The notes under the pieces: model-generated | Database searches by the model: none | Told to the model about the DNA's origin: nothing | The model's input: only the letters and a program-made list of their open reading frames with translations | Made by a program: the position numbers and the translations under genes | Assembly (NCBI RefSeq): GCF_038246755.1 | Contig: NZ_CP134706.1 | Location: 4,278,001 to 4,342,000, forward strand | From: Micromonospora sp. FIMYZ51 | Lineage (GTDB): Bacteria; Actinomycetota; Actinomycetes; Mycobacteriales; Micromonosporaceae | DNA: 64,000 nt | Direction of reading: 5' to 3' | In this document: positions 35,078 through 42,778 of the stretch, one piece after another | Position numbering within the stretch: position 1 is the first letter of the stretch | Layout: every line of letters starts with the position of its first letter

Positions 35078-37435
35078 ATGCCGCATGTGATCGACTCGTC
35101 ACGCACCGCGCCGACGGGCCACCGGCCCGACCTCGCGCGCACCGAGCCGAACCGCTTCGGTCTGCTGCTGCGCCGGCACCGCACCGACTCCGGCCTGACC
35201 ATCGACGAGTTGGCCGCCGCCTCGGGGGTAAGCGTCCGGGCGATCAGCGACATGGAGCGCGGCCGTAGCCGGGTGCCGCAACGGCGTACGGTCGAGGCAC
35301 TGGTCCGGGCGCTGAACCTACCGACCGGCGCGGCCACCGCCCTGCGGGACAGCGCCCGCGCCGGGCGACGCGACGGGCGACCGGCACCGGCGCTGGCGCC
35401 GCCGCGCACCGTCGCCGACTTCACCGGTCGGCACGGCGAGCTGGCCTGGGTGGGCGACCTCGTCGCCCGTGGTGCCGAACCGGCCGACCGGCCCGACGCG
35501 CCTGTGGTCGCGGTCGTCTCCGGGCCACCTGGCCTCGGCAAGACCGCGCTCCTGGTGCAGGCCGCGACCCGGTACGCCGAATCGTTTCCCGACGGGGTGC
35601 TCTTCGTCGACCTGCGCGGACTGGACGCCGACCCGCCCCGCCCGGACGATCTGCTGCTGCGGCTGCTGATCGCGCTCGGGGTTCCGGAGAGCCGGGTGCC
35701 AGCCGACCAGCATGCCCGGGGCGCCCAGTACCGAGCCCTGCTCCGCGAGCGGCGCAGCCTGCTGCTGCTCGACAACGCCGCCGACGAGGCACAGGTCCGT
35801 CCGCTGCTGCCGGGCGCCGGCAACACCATGACGATCATCACCAGCCGGCGGGCGCTTGCCGGTCTGGAGGCGGTCGACCGGCTCACCCTGCCCGCCCTCA
35901 CCGCGGGTGAGGCGGTCACCCTGCTGCAACGGATCATCGGGCCGGCCCGCGCCGACGAGCCGGAGGCCATGCTGCTCGGCCTCGCACGCGCCTGCGGGCA
36001 CCTGCCGTTGGCGTTGCGGATCGCCGGTAACCGGCTGCTCAGCCGGCCGGACTGGAGCATCGAGTACCTGCTGTCCCGACTCGCCGACCAGGACAACCGG
36101 CTCGACCTGCTGGTTGCCGGGGACCTCCAGATCGCGGCACCGTTCATGCTCTCCTACCGGCAGCTCTCCCCCGCCGCCGCGCAGACCTTCCGGCGGCTGG
36201 CGGTGCTACCCGGCCCCGACGCCGGAGGGGACCTGGCCGCGCAGGCCGCCGGGCTGGAGCTGCGGGAAACCGAGACCGCGCTTGAGGAACTGGCCGAACT
36301 CGGGCTGCTCCAACCGGCCACCGATGGCCGCTACCGGTTCCACGACCTGATGCGCCTCTTCGCCCGGGCCCGGCTGGCCGCCGAGGAGACCGCGGCGGCC
36401 CGGCAGCAGGTCGAGGCGCGGGTGATGACCTGGTTGCTGGAGACCGCGGTCGCCGCCGGTCGGTGGTTCGAACCGGCGTACGCCGCCGCGCCCGATCCCG
36501 CAGCGGTACCGGCCCCCGGCCGGGGTTGGCGCACCGCCCAGGATGCCGGGCGCTGGATCGAGCAGGAGAGCGAGAACTGGTTCGGCGCCCTGCGGTTCGC
36601 CGTCGCCGCCGGCCGGCACGCCGAGGTGCTGGCCGTCGCGGATGCCATGCACTGGTTCTCCGATCGGTGGGTGCACTGGGAACACTGGCTGGCGGTCTAC
36701 CAAATGTCGGCCGACTCGGCCGAGGCACTCGGCGACCCGCGCGAGCGGGCGATCCACCTGAACTACCTGTCCTGGGCGTACACCACCTGCGCGCATCGTC
36801 CCGATCTGGCCGAGCCGCCGGCCCGCGAGGCACTGCGCCTGGCCGCCGTCGCGGGCGATCCGGGTCAGCAGGGTTGGGCCTGGACCTACCTCGGACTCGC
36901 GGCCCGGCGACAGGGCGACTACGCCGGGGCCGAGGCGGCAGCCAAGAAGTCGCTGCCGCTCTTCGAGGCCGGCGCGGACTGGGACGGGTACGCGCAGGGG
37001 CTGGCCCTGCTGGCCGGCAGCCTCGCCGCCGCCGGCCGGCACCGGGCGGCCATCGTCCGGTACCGGCGGCTGGACGCCCTGCTGACCGACCCGGACCGGG
37101 CACCGTCCCCACTGGTCGTCGAGGTGACCGCCGGTCACGCGCACCTCAACATCGGCCTGAGCCTGCTGGCGCTGCGACGCTGGCCGGCCGCCGCGGCGAG
37201 CTTCCGGACCGCCCTGCCCCGGCTGCAACGGTCGGGCGTACGGCAGAGCGAGGCGCGCTGCCGCTGCGGTCTGGGCGACGCGCTCGCCCGGATGGGCCGC
37301 CCGGACGAAGCCCGCACCGAACTGCGCCGGGCGATCCGCATCGCCCGCCAGGTCGGCCCGGCGGATCTGGTGGACACCGCGCTGCACCACCTCGCCGAGC
37401 TGGGTGAGTCGCGGGGTTCCGCGCACTGGCGGTGA
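35078..37435 (+). CDS. XRE-family STAND regulator (HTH-NB-ARC-TPR)
   Basis: Regulatory protein of 785 aa. A Cro/C1-type helix-turn-helix occupies about 24-90 (FGLLLRRHRTDSGLTIDELA, SDMERGRSRVPQRRTVEAL). The NB-ARC ATPase module contains Walker A VVSGPPGLGKTALLVQAA, Walker B RRSLLLLDNAADEAQ and the GLPL-like CGHLPLALRIAGNRL. The C-terminal half consists of TPR-like helical repeats (WAWTYLGLAARRQGDYAGAE). This is the layout of SARP-like signal-sensing STAND regulators without a BTAD domain. Targets are unknown; the secondary-metabolite locus 6 kb downstream is one candidate. Confidence 0.9.
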   Translation: MPHVIDSSRTAPTGHRPDLARTEPNRFGLLLRRHRTDSGLTIDELAAASGVSVRAISDMERGRSRVPQRRTVEALVRALNLPTGAATALRDSARAGRRDGRPAPALAPPRTVADFTGRHGELAWVGDLVARGAEPADRPDAPVVAVVSGPPGLGKTALLVQAATRYAESFPDGVLFVDLRGLDADPPRPDDLLLRLLIALGVPESRVPADQHARGAQYRALLRERRSLLLLDNAADEAQVRPLLPGAGNTMTIITSRRALAGLEAVDRLTLPALTAGEAVTLLQRIIGPARADEPEAMLLGLARACGHLPLALRIAGNRLLSRPDWSIEYLLSRLADQDNRLDLLVAGDLQIAAPFMLSYRQLSPAAAQTFRRLAVLPGPDAGGDLAAQAAGLELRETETALEELAELGLLQPATDGRYRFHDLMRLFARARLAAEETAAARQQVEARVMTWLLETAVAAGRWFEPAYAAAPDPAAVPAPGRGWRTAQDAGRWIEQESENWFGALRFAVAAGRHAEVLAVADAMHWFSDRWVHWEHWLAVYQMSADSAEALGDPRERAIHLNYLSWAYTTCAHRPDLAEPPAREALRLAAVAGDPGQQGWAWTYLGLAARRQGDYAGAEAAAKKSLPLFEAGADWDGYAQGLALLAGSLAAAGRHRAAIVRYRRLDALLTDPDRAPSPLVVEVTAGHAHLNIGLSLLALRRWPAAAASFRTALPRLQRSGVRQSEARCRCGLGDALARMGRPDEARTELRRAIRIARQVGPADLVDTALHHLAELGESRGSAHWR

Positions 37436-37539
37436 CCCGGCCGGCCGGGTGACCGCCGGGAGGGCGCGGTTCGCGCTGTTCTGGTTTTCGTCGCGATCCG
37501 CGCTCGGACACCCTCCGCTGCGGCGGGCATACTGACCGT

Positions 37540-38685
37540 ATGCGGCATGATGTGCACAAGCACGGCCGGGCCGGTCGTTCGGCAGCGGAGACCCGCGAGC
37601 CACGCGATTCGGCGACCACCCCAACGCGGACCGTCGACGGTCATCACGCCATCGAGCGACGCCACCTTTTCGCCGAGCACCGCTTCGACGCCGCCGCGCA
37701 CCTGTTGGCCCTGCAACGCGCGGTGGGCAACCGTGGCGTCGGCGAGTTGCTCACCGCTCAGCGGATGGACCAGGGCCAGAGCCAGGGCCAGGCCGCCGGG
37801 TCGGGACCGGCTCCGGCGGTCACCCCCACCGAGGTCGAACAGCTCCGGGCCTATCACCAGACGACCACGAATCCGCAGATCCGGGCGCTGCTCGGCGAGC
37901 TGATCGGGCACCTTGGGCGGGTCGCGACCTGGACCCCGGGACCGGGCAGCGGCGGCGGCCACACCCGCAACCTCGGCCCGAACCCGGCCGGCGGTGCCCA
38001 GTACGAGATCAGCTATGCCGGCGGCGGCACGGCCTCGGAGCGGATCGGGGTGCTGGTGCACGAGCTGACCCATGTGGCCGTCAACGAGTCCTACGACTCG
38101 GACATGCTCAACTATCCGGTCGCGCCGCTACCGGCGGGCTCGACCGCGACCGGCGAGGAGGCCCGGCAGAACGAGCGGATCCGGGCCACCGACCAGAGCC
38201 AGCTAAACGCATTCCAGGCGCACGCGGTGCGCAACGCGGCCGACCTGTTGGAGCTGCTGCCGACTGCGGGATTCCGGCCGACCAGGATGCAGGAGGTGGC
38301 AAACAAGCTCAGCGGCCACACCGCCCAGAAACCGTTGCACGAGTACGACGCCGTCCTCAGCCACCTGCTGGTGTGGGCCGACCGCGACGGGGTGTCCCGC
38401 ACCACGCAGTTCTACCAGCGGCTGACCGCGTTCGTGGCCGAGGCCACCGGATGGCGGCAGGCCGGCGCGATCAACCCGACCGCCGCCGCCGACAGCCTCG
38501 ACGAGGAGCGAACTCGGGCCATGAACGCGCGGCTGGCGATCCCGGCCCCGACGCCCGCGCCGGCTGCGGGTGCCGCGGGCCCGAGCACCGCCGGTCCGGC
38601 TGCGGCCCACCGTTCCATCCGGGAGCAGGCGAGGAACACGCTCACCAGACTGGCCGGACGGCTCACCCGAGGCGACGGGAGCTGA
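37540..38685 (+). CDS. Orphan HELTH-motif protein resembling eCIS-associated effectors
   Basis: Protein of 381 aa without signal peptide. Residues about 57-76 read LLALQRAVGNRGVGELLTAQ, the LQRxxGNxxVxxLL stretch common in proteins linked to extracellular contractile injection systems. A Gln/Gly/Pro-rich linker follows, then a putative zinc metallopeptidase core with GVLVHELTHVAVNESY (HExxH at about 171-175). The C-terminus is Ala/Pro-rich and basic. No sheath, tube or baseplate gene is nearby, so it is an orphan. Toxin or effector function is inferred from motifs only. Regulation by the STAND gene just upstream is possible. Confidence 0.75.
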   Translation: MRHDVHKHGRAGRSAAETREPRDSATTPTRTVDGHHAIERRHLFAEHRFDAAAHLLALQRAVGNRGVGELLTAQRMDQGQSQGQAAGSGPAPAVTPTEVEQLRAYHQTTTNPQIRALLGELIGHLGRVATWTPGPGSGGGHTRNLGPNPAGGAQYEISYAGGGTASERIGVLVHELTHVAVNESYDSDMLNYPVAPLPAGSTATGEEARQNERIRATDQSQLNAFQAHAVRNAADLLELLPTAGFRPTRMQEVANKLSGHTAQKPLHEYDAVLSHLLVWADRDGVSRTTQFYQRLTAFVAEATGWRQAGAINPTAAADSLDEERTRAMNARLAIPAPTPAPAAGAAGPSTAGPAAAHRSIREQARNTLTRLAGRLTRGDGS

Positions 38686-38712
38686 TCGCCGGACCGGAAG
38701 GTCCGCGTCGGC

Positions 38713-38743
38713 AGGGGGCGGCGGCCACCAGCCGCCGCCCCCT
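38713..38743. terminator. Strong bidirectional terminator hairpin
   Basis: AGGGGGCGGCGGC (38713-38725) and GCCGCCGCCCCCT (38731-38743) form a perfect 13-bp stem with a 5-base loop, followed by TTTG on the plus strand. It lies between the converging HELTH-motif gene and the CARDB-repeat gene. Confidence 0.88.
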
Positions 38744-38755
38744 TTGATCGGTCGG

Positions 38756-41158
38756 TCACTCGCCGCCGGTGCCGGCGGGCCGGGACCGCTTGTCGAGTAC
38801 GCGCTGGAACTCGGCAAGCGTCTGCTTGTCGGCCCGGTCCAGGGAACCGGCCTTGTCCAGGGAACCGGCCGTGGTGCCCGCCGTCGCGGGCAGCCGCTGC
38901 GCCAGGGTCGAGGCCGGCACGTTGCTGCTCACCACAGTCACCTGGAGGGTGGCCTGGAAGCAGCGCGGTGCGGTGGCGCAGTCACCCTGCTGGCCGTCGA
39001 TCGTCTGGCTGCCCAGGGTCCGGTACGCGGGCGGGAACGACACCAGGCTCGCGAAGCCGAGGAACTGCGGCGCCAGCGGGCTGTCGTCCTCAAGCACGGT
39101 CACCACGGCGGCCAGCGGAGCCAACTCCTCCAGGGTGACCACTATCGAACGGTTCGCGGGCAGGTTGACCGCGGAGTTGTCGTCGACGTCGTTGTCGGCG
39201 AAGGTGAAGCACCGCACGTTGCGGACGGTCTGGCCGAGCACGTTGCAGCTGGCGGTGGGGTCGAGGACACCGACGATGATCGGGTCCCACTCCCCCGTGC
39301 CGGCGAGGCCCTGGTCGCCGTCGGCGAAGGAGCGCATGCTGGCCAGAGTGACCCGCAGCGTCGTCCGCTGCGGCACCACGTTTGCCGCCCGGGTCACCGT
39401 GTTGTTGTTCTCTGCGCCGCCTGGCTCCACCACCTCGTTGAAGACATCCACGATGGCCGAGGTGGTGACCGCACCGGCCTGGAAATAGGTGCCCTGGAGG
39501 GTCACCGTCTGCGACTCACCGGCGTTGAGGCCGTTGACCCGGGCCGTCGGGCCGAACGCGTCGCTCTGCCGCAACCGCCACTGCACCGAGAACGGCCCGG
39601 CCGCGATGGGCCCGTTGTTGCGTACCGTGATGCGGGCGGTGGTGGGCACGCCGCGTACCGGCTCGACCGGATCGAGGGTGAAGCTGGTGATCACCAGGTC
39701 GATGGGGGCCGGCTGCACCGTCACCGCGCGGACGAAGCGGTTGTTTGCCTCGTTGGTCTCGGCGACGTTGTTGAAGGCGTCCACCAGCGCCACCGTGCTG
39801 AAGTTGCCGGCCCTCGGGTAGGCGAAGGTGAAGGTGATCGTGGTCGTCGCACCGGCGGCGAGGCCGTTCACCTGCCGCGAGACGGTGGACAGGCTCGGGG
39901 TGCTGACGTAGAAGGCATCCGGGTTCCACTCGACGAGGAACGGACCGGCGGCGGTGTTCCCGGTGTTGCGGACCCGGATCGACACGGTCGCCGGTGCCGC
40001 CTGGGTGGGCGACGACGGGGCGATCGTTACGTCCTCGATCAGCAGGTCGACGGTGTTCGGCGCCACCACGACCTGGAGCTGGAAGGTGTTGTTTGCCTCG
40101 TTCAACTCGGCGACCTGGCCGTCCGGGTCCACCGTCACCGTGCCGGGGAACGTGCCGGCGAAGGGGAAGGTGTACGCCAACTGCACGGTGGTGCTGGCAC
40201 CGGCGGCGAGGTCGGCCACCCGGATGGACACCGGCGGGGCGAGCAGCCGGGGTCGCCACAGCACCCGGAACTCGGTCGCCGCGGTGTTGCCGGTGTTGGT
40301 GACCGTGATCGACGCGGTGGTGCTCTGACCGACGACCGGGGCGGTGGGCGACAGGACGACCGCCGAGACGACCAGGTCCGCGCGGGGCGGATCGACGTTC
40401 ACCGTACGGGTGAGGGTGTTGTTGCCCTCGTTGCTCTCGCGTACGGCGTTGCTGCTGTCCACGGTGACCGTGCTCGCCCAGGCACCGGCGACCGGGAAGG
40501 TGAAGTCGATCGACACCACTGTCGACGCTCCGGCGGCCAGGCCGCCCACCTGCCGGGTAAGCGTGGCGGCCAGCGGCCACGGTCGCCAGGACACCAGGAA
40601 CGCGCCGGCCGCGCTGTTGCCGTTGTTGGTGATGGTGATCCGGCCGGTGGCTACCCGCCCGGTGACCGGCCGGGCCGCAACGGTGTCCAGGGCGCTGACC
40701 ACCAGGTCGACGGTGGCGGCCACCACGGTCACCGGCAGCAACGCCAGGTTGTTCGCCTCGTTGGTCTCCGCCACGCTGTTCGCCGTGTCCACGACCGCGA
40801 CCGTCTCGAAGTTGCCGGCGGTCGGGAAGGTGAAGGCGAAGGTCAGGTCTACCGAGGTGTTGGCCGCCAGGCTCGCCACCGGGGTGGACGGTCCGCTCGG
40901 TGCGAAGGGATTCTGTCGCCACTGCACGACGAACCCGGTCGCCGTGCAGGTGCCGGTGTTGCGTACGGTGACGGTGAAGGTGGCGGGTTGGCCCTGGACG
41001 GGTTGGCTCGGTGTGACGGTGAACCCGGTCACGCTGAGATCCGCGCAGGGTGCCTGGGCCTGTGCCGCCTGCGGGACGGTCAGCGCTAGACCGAGCCCGA
41101 GCAGCACGGCTCCGGCCGCCCCGAGCAGGCGACGCAGCGGGCCACTTTGTCCTGACAT
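38756..41158 (-). CDS. Secreted protein with five CARDB-type repeats
   Basis: Exported protein of 800 aa. Signal peptide RRLLGAAGAVLLGLGLALTV with cleavage after AQA. Five Ig-like CARDB repeats of about 115 residues follow, each with the pattern DLxVxxxxxxPxxPxxGxPxT near the start and VAExNEANN near the end (for instance VAETNEANNLALLPVTV). The last 250 residues are different (ADNDVDDNSAVNLP, then PAYRTLGSQTIDGQQGDC) and contain four Cys. It is likely a surface adhesion or scaffold protein. It starts 53 bases downstream of the phosphodiesterase-like gene on the same strand and may be co-transcribed with it. Confidence 0.86.
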   Translation of the reverse strand: MSGQSGPLRRLLGAAGAVLLGLGLALTVPQAAQAQAPCADLSVTGFTVTPSQPVQGQPATFTVTVRNTGTCTATGFVVQWRQNPFAPSGPSTPVASLAANTSVDLTFAFTFPTAGNFETVAVVDTANSVAETNEANNLALLPVTVVAATVDLVVSALDTVAARPVTGRVATGRITITNNGNSAAGAFLVSWRPWPLAATLTRQVGGLAAGASTVVSIDFTFPVAGAWASTVTVDSSNAVRESNEGNNTLTRTVNVDPPRADLVVSAVVLSPTAPVVGQSTTASITVTNTGNTAATEFRVLWRPRLLAPPVSIRVADLAAGASTTVQLAYTFPFAGTFPGTVTVDPDGQVAELNEANNTFQLQVVVAPNTVDLLIEDVTIAPSSPTQAAPATVSIRVRNTGNTAAGPFLVEWNPDAFYVSTPSLSTVSRQVNGLAAGATTTITFTFAYPRAGNFSTVALVDAFNNVAETNEANNRFVRAVTVQPAPIDLVITSFTLDPVEPVRGVPTTARITVRNNGPIAAGPFSVQWRLRQSDAFGPTARVNGLNAGESQTVTLQGTYFQAGAVTTSAIVDVFNEVVEPGGAENNNTVTRAANVVPQRTTLRVTLASMRSFADGDQGLAGTGEWDPIIVGVLDPTASCNVLGQTVRNVRCFTFADNDVDDNSAVNLPANRSIVVTLEELAPLAAVVTVLEDDSPLAPQFLGFASLVSFPPAYRTLGSQTIDGQQGDCATAPRCFQATLQVTVVSSNVPASTLAQRLPATAGTTAGSLDKAGSLDRADKQTLAEFQRVLDKRSRPAGTGGE

Positions 41159-41211
41159 GATGCACCTACCTCTTTTGGTGCCGCCCCGCGGTGGTGCGCC
41201 GCCTGCCGTGC

Positions 41212-42597
41212 TCAGGCCAGCGCCCGTCCGCGTTGCTCTGGAACTGCGGGAAGGCCCAGCAACGACTGGATCGTCGGGGCCACGTCGAGAAGTGACATTC
41301 CGGCACGGTAACCGGCATCGATCCGGTCTCCGGCCAGGACGAGGACGCCCTGTTCGGCGTGGTTGGCGTCGTCGGGGCCGGTGTCGTTCTCGAAGCTGTA
41401 GAGGTCGGTCGTCGGCCCGATCGTGCCGGCGGCCCGCCAACGCAGGTCACCGAAGTACACGATCAGGTCCGGCGGGACGCCTTCCACCTGGGGGTACACG
41501 TCCTCCGGCCGGATCACCCGGGTGCCCATCGGCCGCCCCCGGTGATCGGCTAGCGCCGCCAACTCGGTGCTGAGCAGGTCGCGGACGTGTTCGTACTCGC
41601 TCGGCGGGACGGTGCCCTGCGGCTCGCGTCCCGCCACGTTCAGGAAGATGCGACCGTAGTAGCCACCCTCGGCCCAGGCCGTCGTCCGCCGCCAGTCCAC
41701 CCGGCACTGCGAGATCGGCACGGCCGTGGGGGGCTGCTCGGCGAGGACGAGCAGGCCCCGGCGCCGCAGCCACTCGTTGACGTGGAAGCCGCCCACCATC
41801 GGCTGGGCGCCGTGGTCGCTGGCGATCACGACGGTGGTGTCGTCGTCCAGATCGGTCAGGAAGGCCGCGAGGTGGCGGTCCAGCGCCCGGTAGTAGTCGC
41901 GGAAGATCGTTTCGAACGGGTTGCCCGGCCGGTAGGCGGGATGTTCCGGGTCGCAGTACCGCCAGAACCCGTGGTGCAGCCGGTCGGGACCCATGTCGAC
42001 GAAGGAGAAGAACGTCCAGGGGCGGGTCCTGGCCAGGTATCGGGCCACGGTGAACCGCTGTTCGGAGAGGTCGAAGATCTGCTGGCTGATCCGGGCCTTG
42101 TCGTCCGTCCGGAAATCCGTCACGTCCAGCAGGTAGCCGTTGGTCAGCCGGTGGATCTCGGCACCCAGTTCCGTCGGCCAGGTGTAGTCGGTTTCGGTGG
42201 ACGGCGCGAGGAAGCACGAGACGAGGCAGCCCTTGACGGCGCTCGGCGGGTACGTCCCGGGCACCCCGAGGACCACGCTGTCGCCGCCCGCCGCCCCCAC
42301 CATGTCCCAGATCCGGGGTACCCGTACGGACCGGGACGTGGCGATGCTGAGGCGCTCGTAACTGTGATCCGCCCGGTTCCGGAAGCCGTAGATGCCGATC
42401 TCCCCGGGCGAGCGGCCCGACATCATGCAGGACCAGGCGGGCACCGTGATCGGTGGGACGACGCTGGTGAGTGGGCCCCACAGCGACCGCGACCGCAACG
42501 CCGTCAGGGTGGGCATGTCGTCCGCGTACCGGTCGAAGATCAGCTGGGGCGCCACGCCGTCGAGCCCGATCACGGCGAGTCGACCGGTCCTGCCCAT
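41212..42597 (-). CDS. Alkaline-phosphatase-superfamily phosphodiesterase-like hydrolase 1
   Basis: Cytoplasmic hydrolase of 461 aa of the type I phosphodiesterase/nucleotide pyrophosphatase group. Bimetal-site elements are all visible: first Asp in VIGLDGVAPQ, nucleophile Thr in PPITVPAWSCMMSGRSPGE, Asp/His in VDMGPDRLHHGFW, Asp-His in VIASDHGAQPM, and last His in ANHAEQGVLVLAG. No signal peptide. Its nearest relative in the window is the hydrolase gene at 55990, inside the PKS operon. Placement divergent from the PKS suggests a shared pathway. The substrate is unknown. ATG 42597 has GGAGG five bases upstream. Confidence 0.88.
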   Translation of the reverse strand: MGRTGRLAVIGLDGVAPQLIFDRYADDMPTLTALRSRSLWGPLTSVVPPITVPAWSCMMSGRSPGEIGIYGFRNRADHSYERLSIATSRSVRVPRIWDMVGAAGGDSVVLGVPGTYPPSAVKGCLVSCFLAPSTETDYTWPTELGAEIHRLTNGYLLDVTDFRTDDKARISQQIFDLSEQRFTVARYLARTRPWTFFSFVDMGPDRLHHGFWRYCDPEHPAYRPGNPFETIFRDYYRALDRHLAAFLTDLDDDTTVVIASDHGAQPMVGGFHVNEWLRRRGLLVLAEQPPTAVPISQCRVDWRRTTAWAEGGYYGRIFLNVAGREPQGTVPPSEYEHVRDLLSTELAALADHRGRPMGTRVIRPEDVYPQVEGVPPDLIVYFGDLRWRAAGTIGPTTDLYSFENDTGPDDANHAEQGVLVLAGDRIDAGYRAGMSLLDVAPTIQSLLGLPAVPEQRGRALA

Positions 42598-42673
42598 CAC
42601 TGCCTCCGCATCTCCCGCCCCGCCTCGACGGCGCGGGTCGCCGCCGCTCACCCTGACGTCCGGAACGTGATCC

Positions 42674-42718
42674 GCCCGTCACCGCGCCCCGGCCCGCCGC
42701 GACGACGCGGTGACGGGC
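42674..42718. promoter_or_regulatory. Perfect 13-bp inverted repeat in the PKS divergent promoter region
   Basis: GCCCGTCACCGCG (42674-42686) and CGCGGTGACGGGC (42706-42718) are exact inverted arms separated by 19 bases. It sits between the divergent hydrolase gene and the PKS gene and could be an operator for both transcripts or an mRNA hairpin in the PKS leader. The repeat covers the upstream GTG at 42710, which argues against that codon as the real start. Confidence 0.6.
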
Positions 42719-42778
42719 CGTGAGTTTGCTGGGCACCGACCTGCGATCACGTTGTCCTGCCAGGCATGGGGTGGTGGC

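Noticed and set aside
37431-37455. Palindromic GC-rich stretch after the STAND regulator as a terminator
   Set aside because: The arms are interrupted, the loop would be too short, and no downstream feature supports termination.
42710-42778. GTG 42710 as the start of the first PKS
   Set aside because: The 23 extra codons have poor third-position GC, contain no conserved sequence, and the GTG lies inside a perfect inverted repeat. GTG 42779 fits the domain boundary better, though the longer start cannot be excluded.
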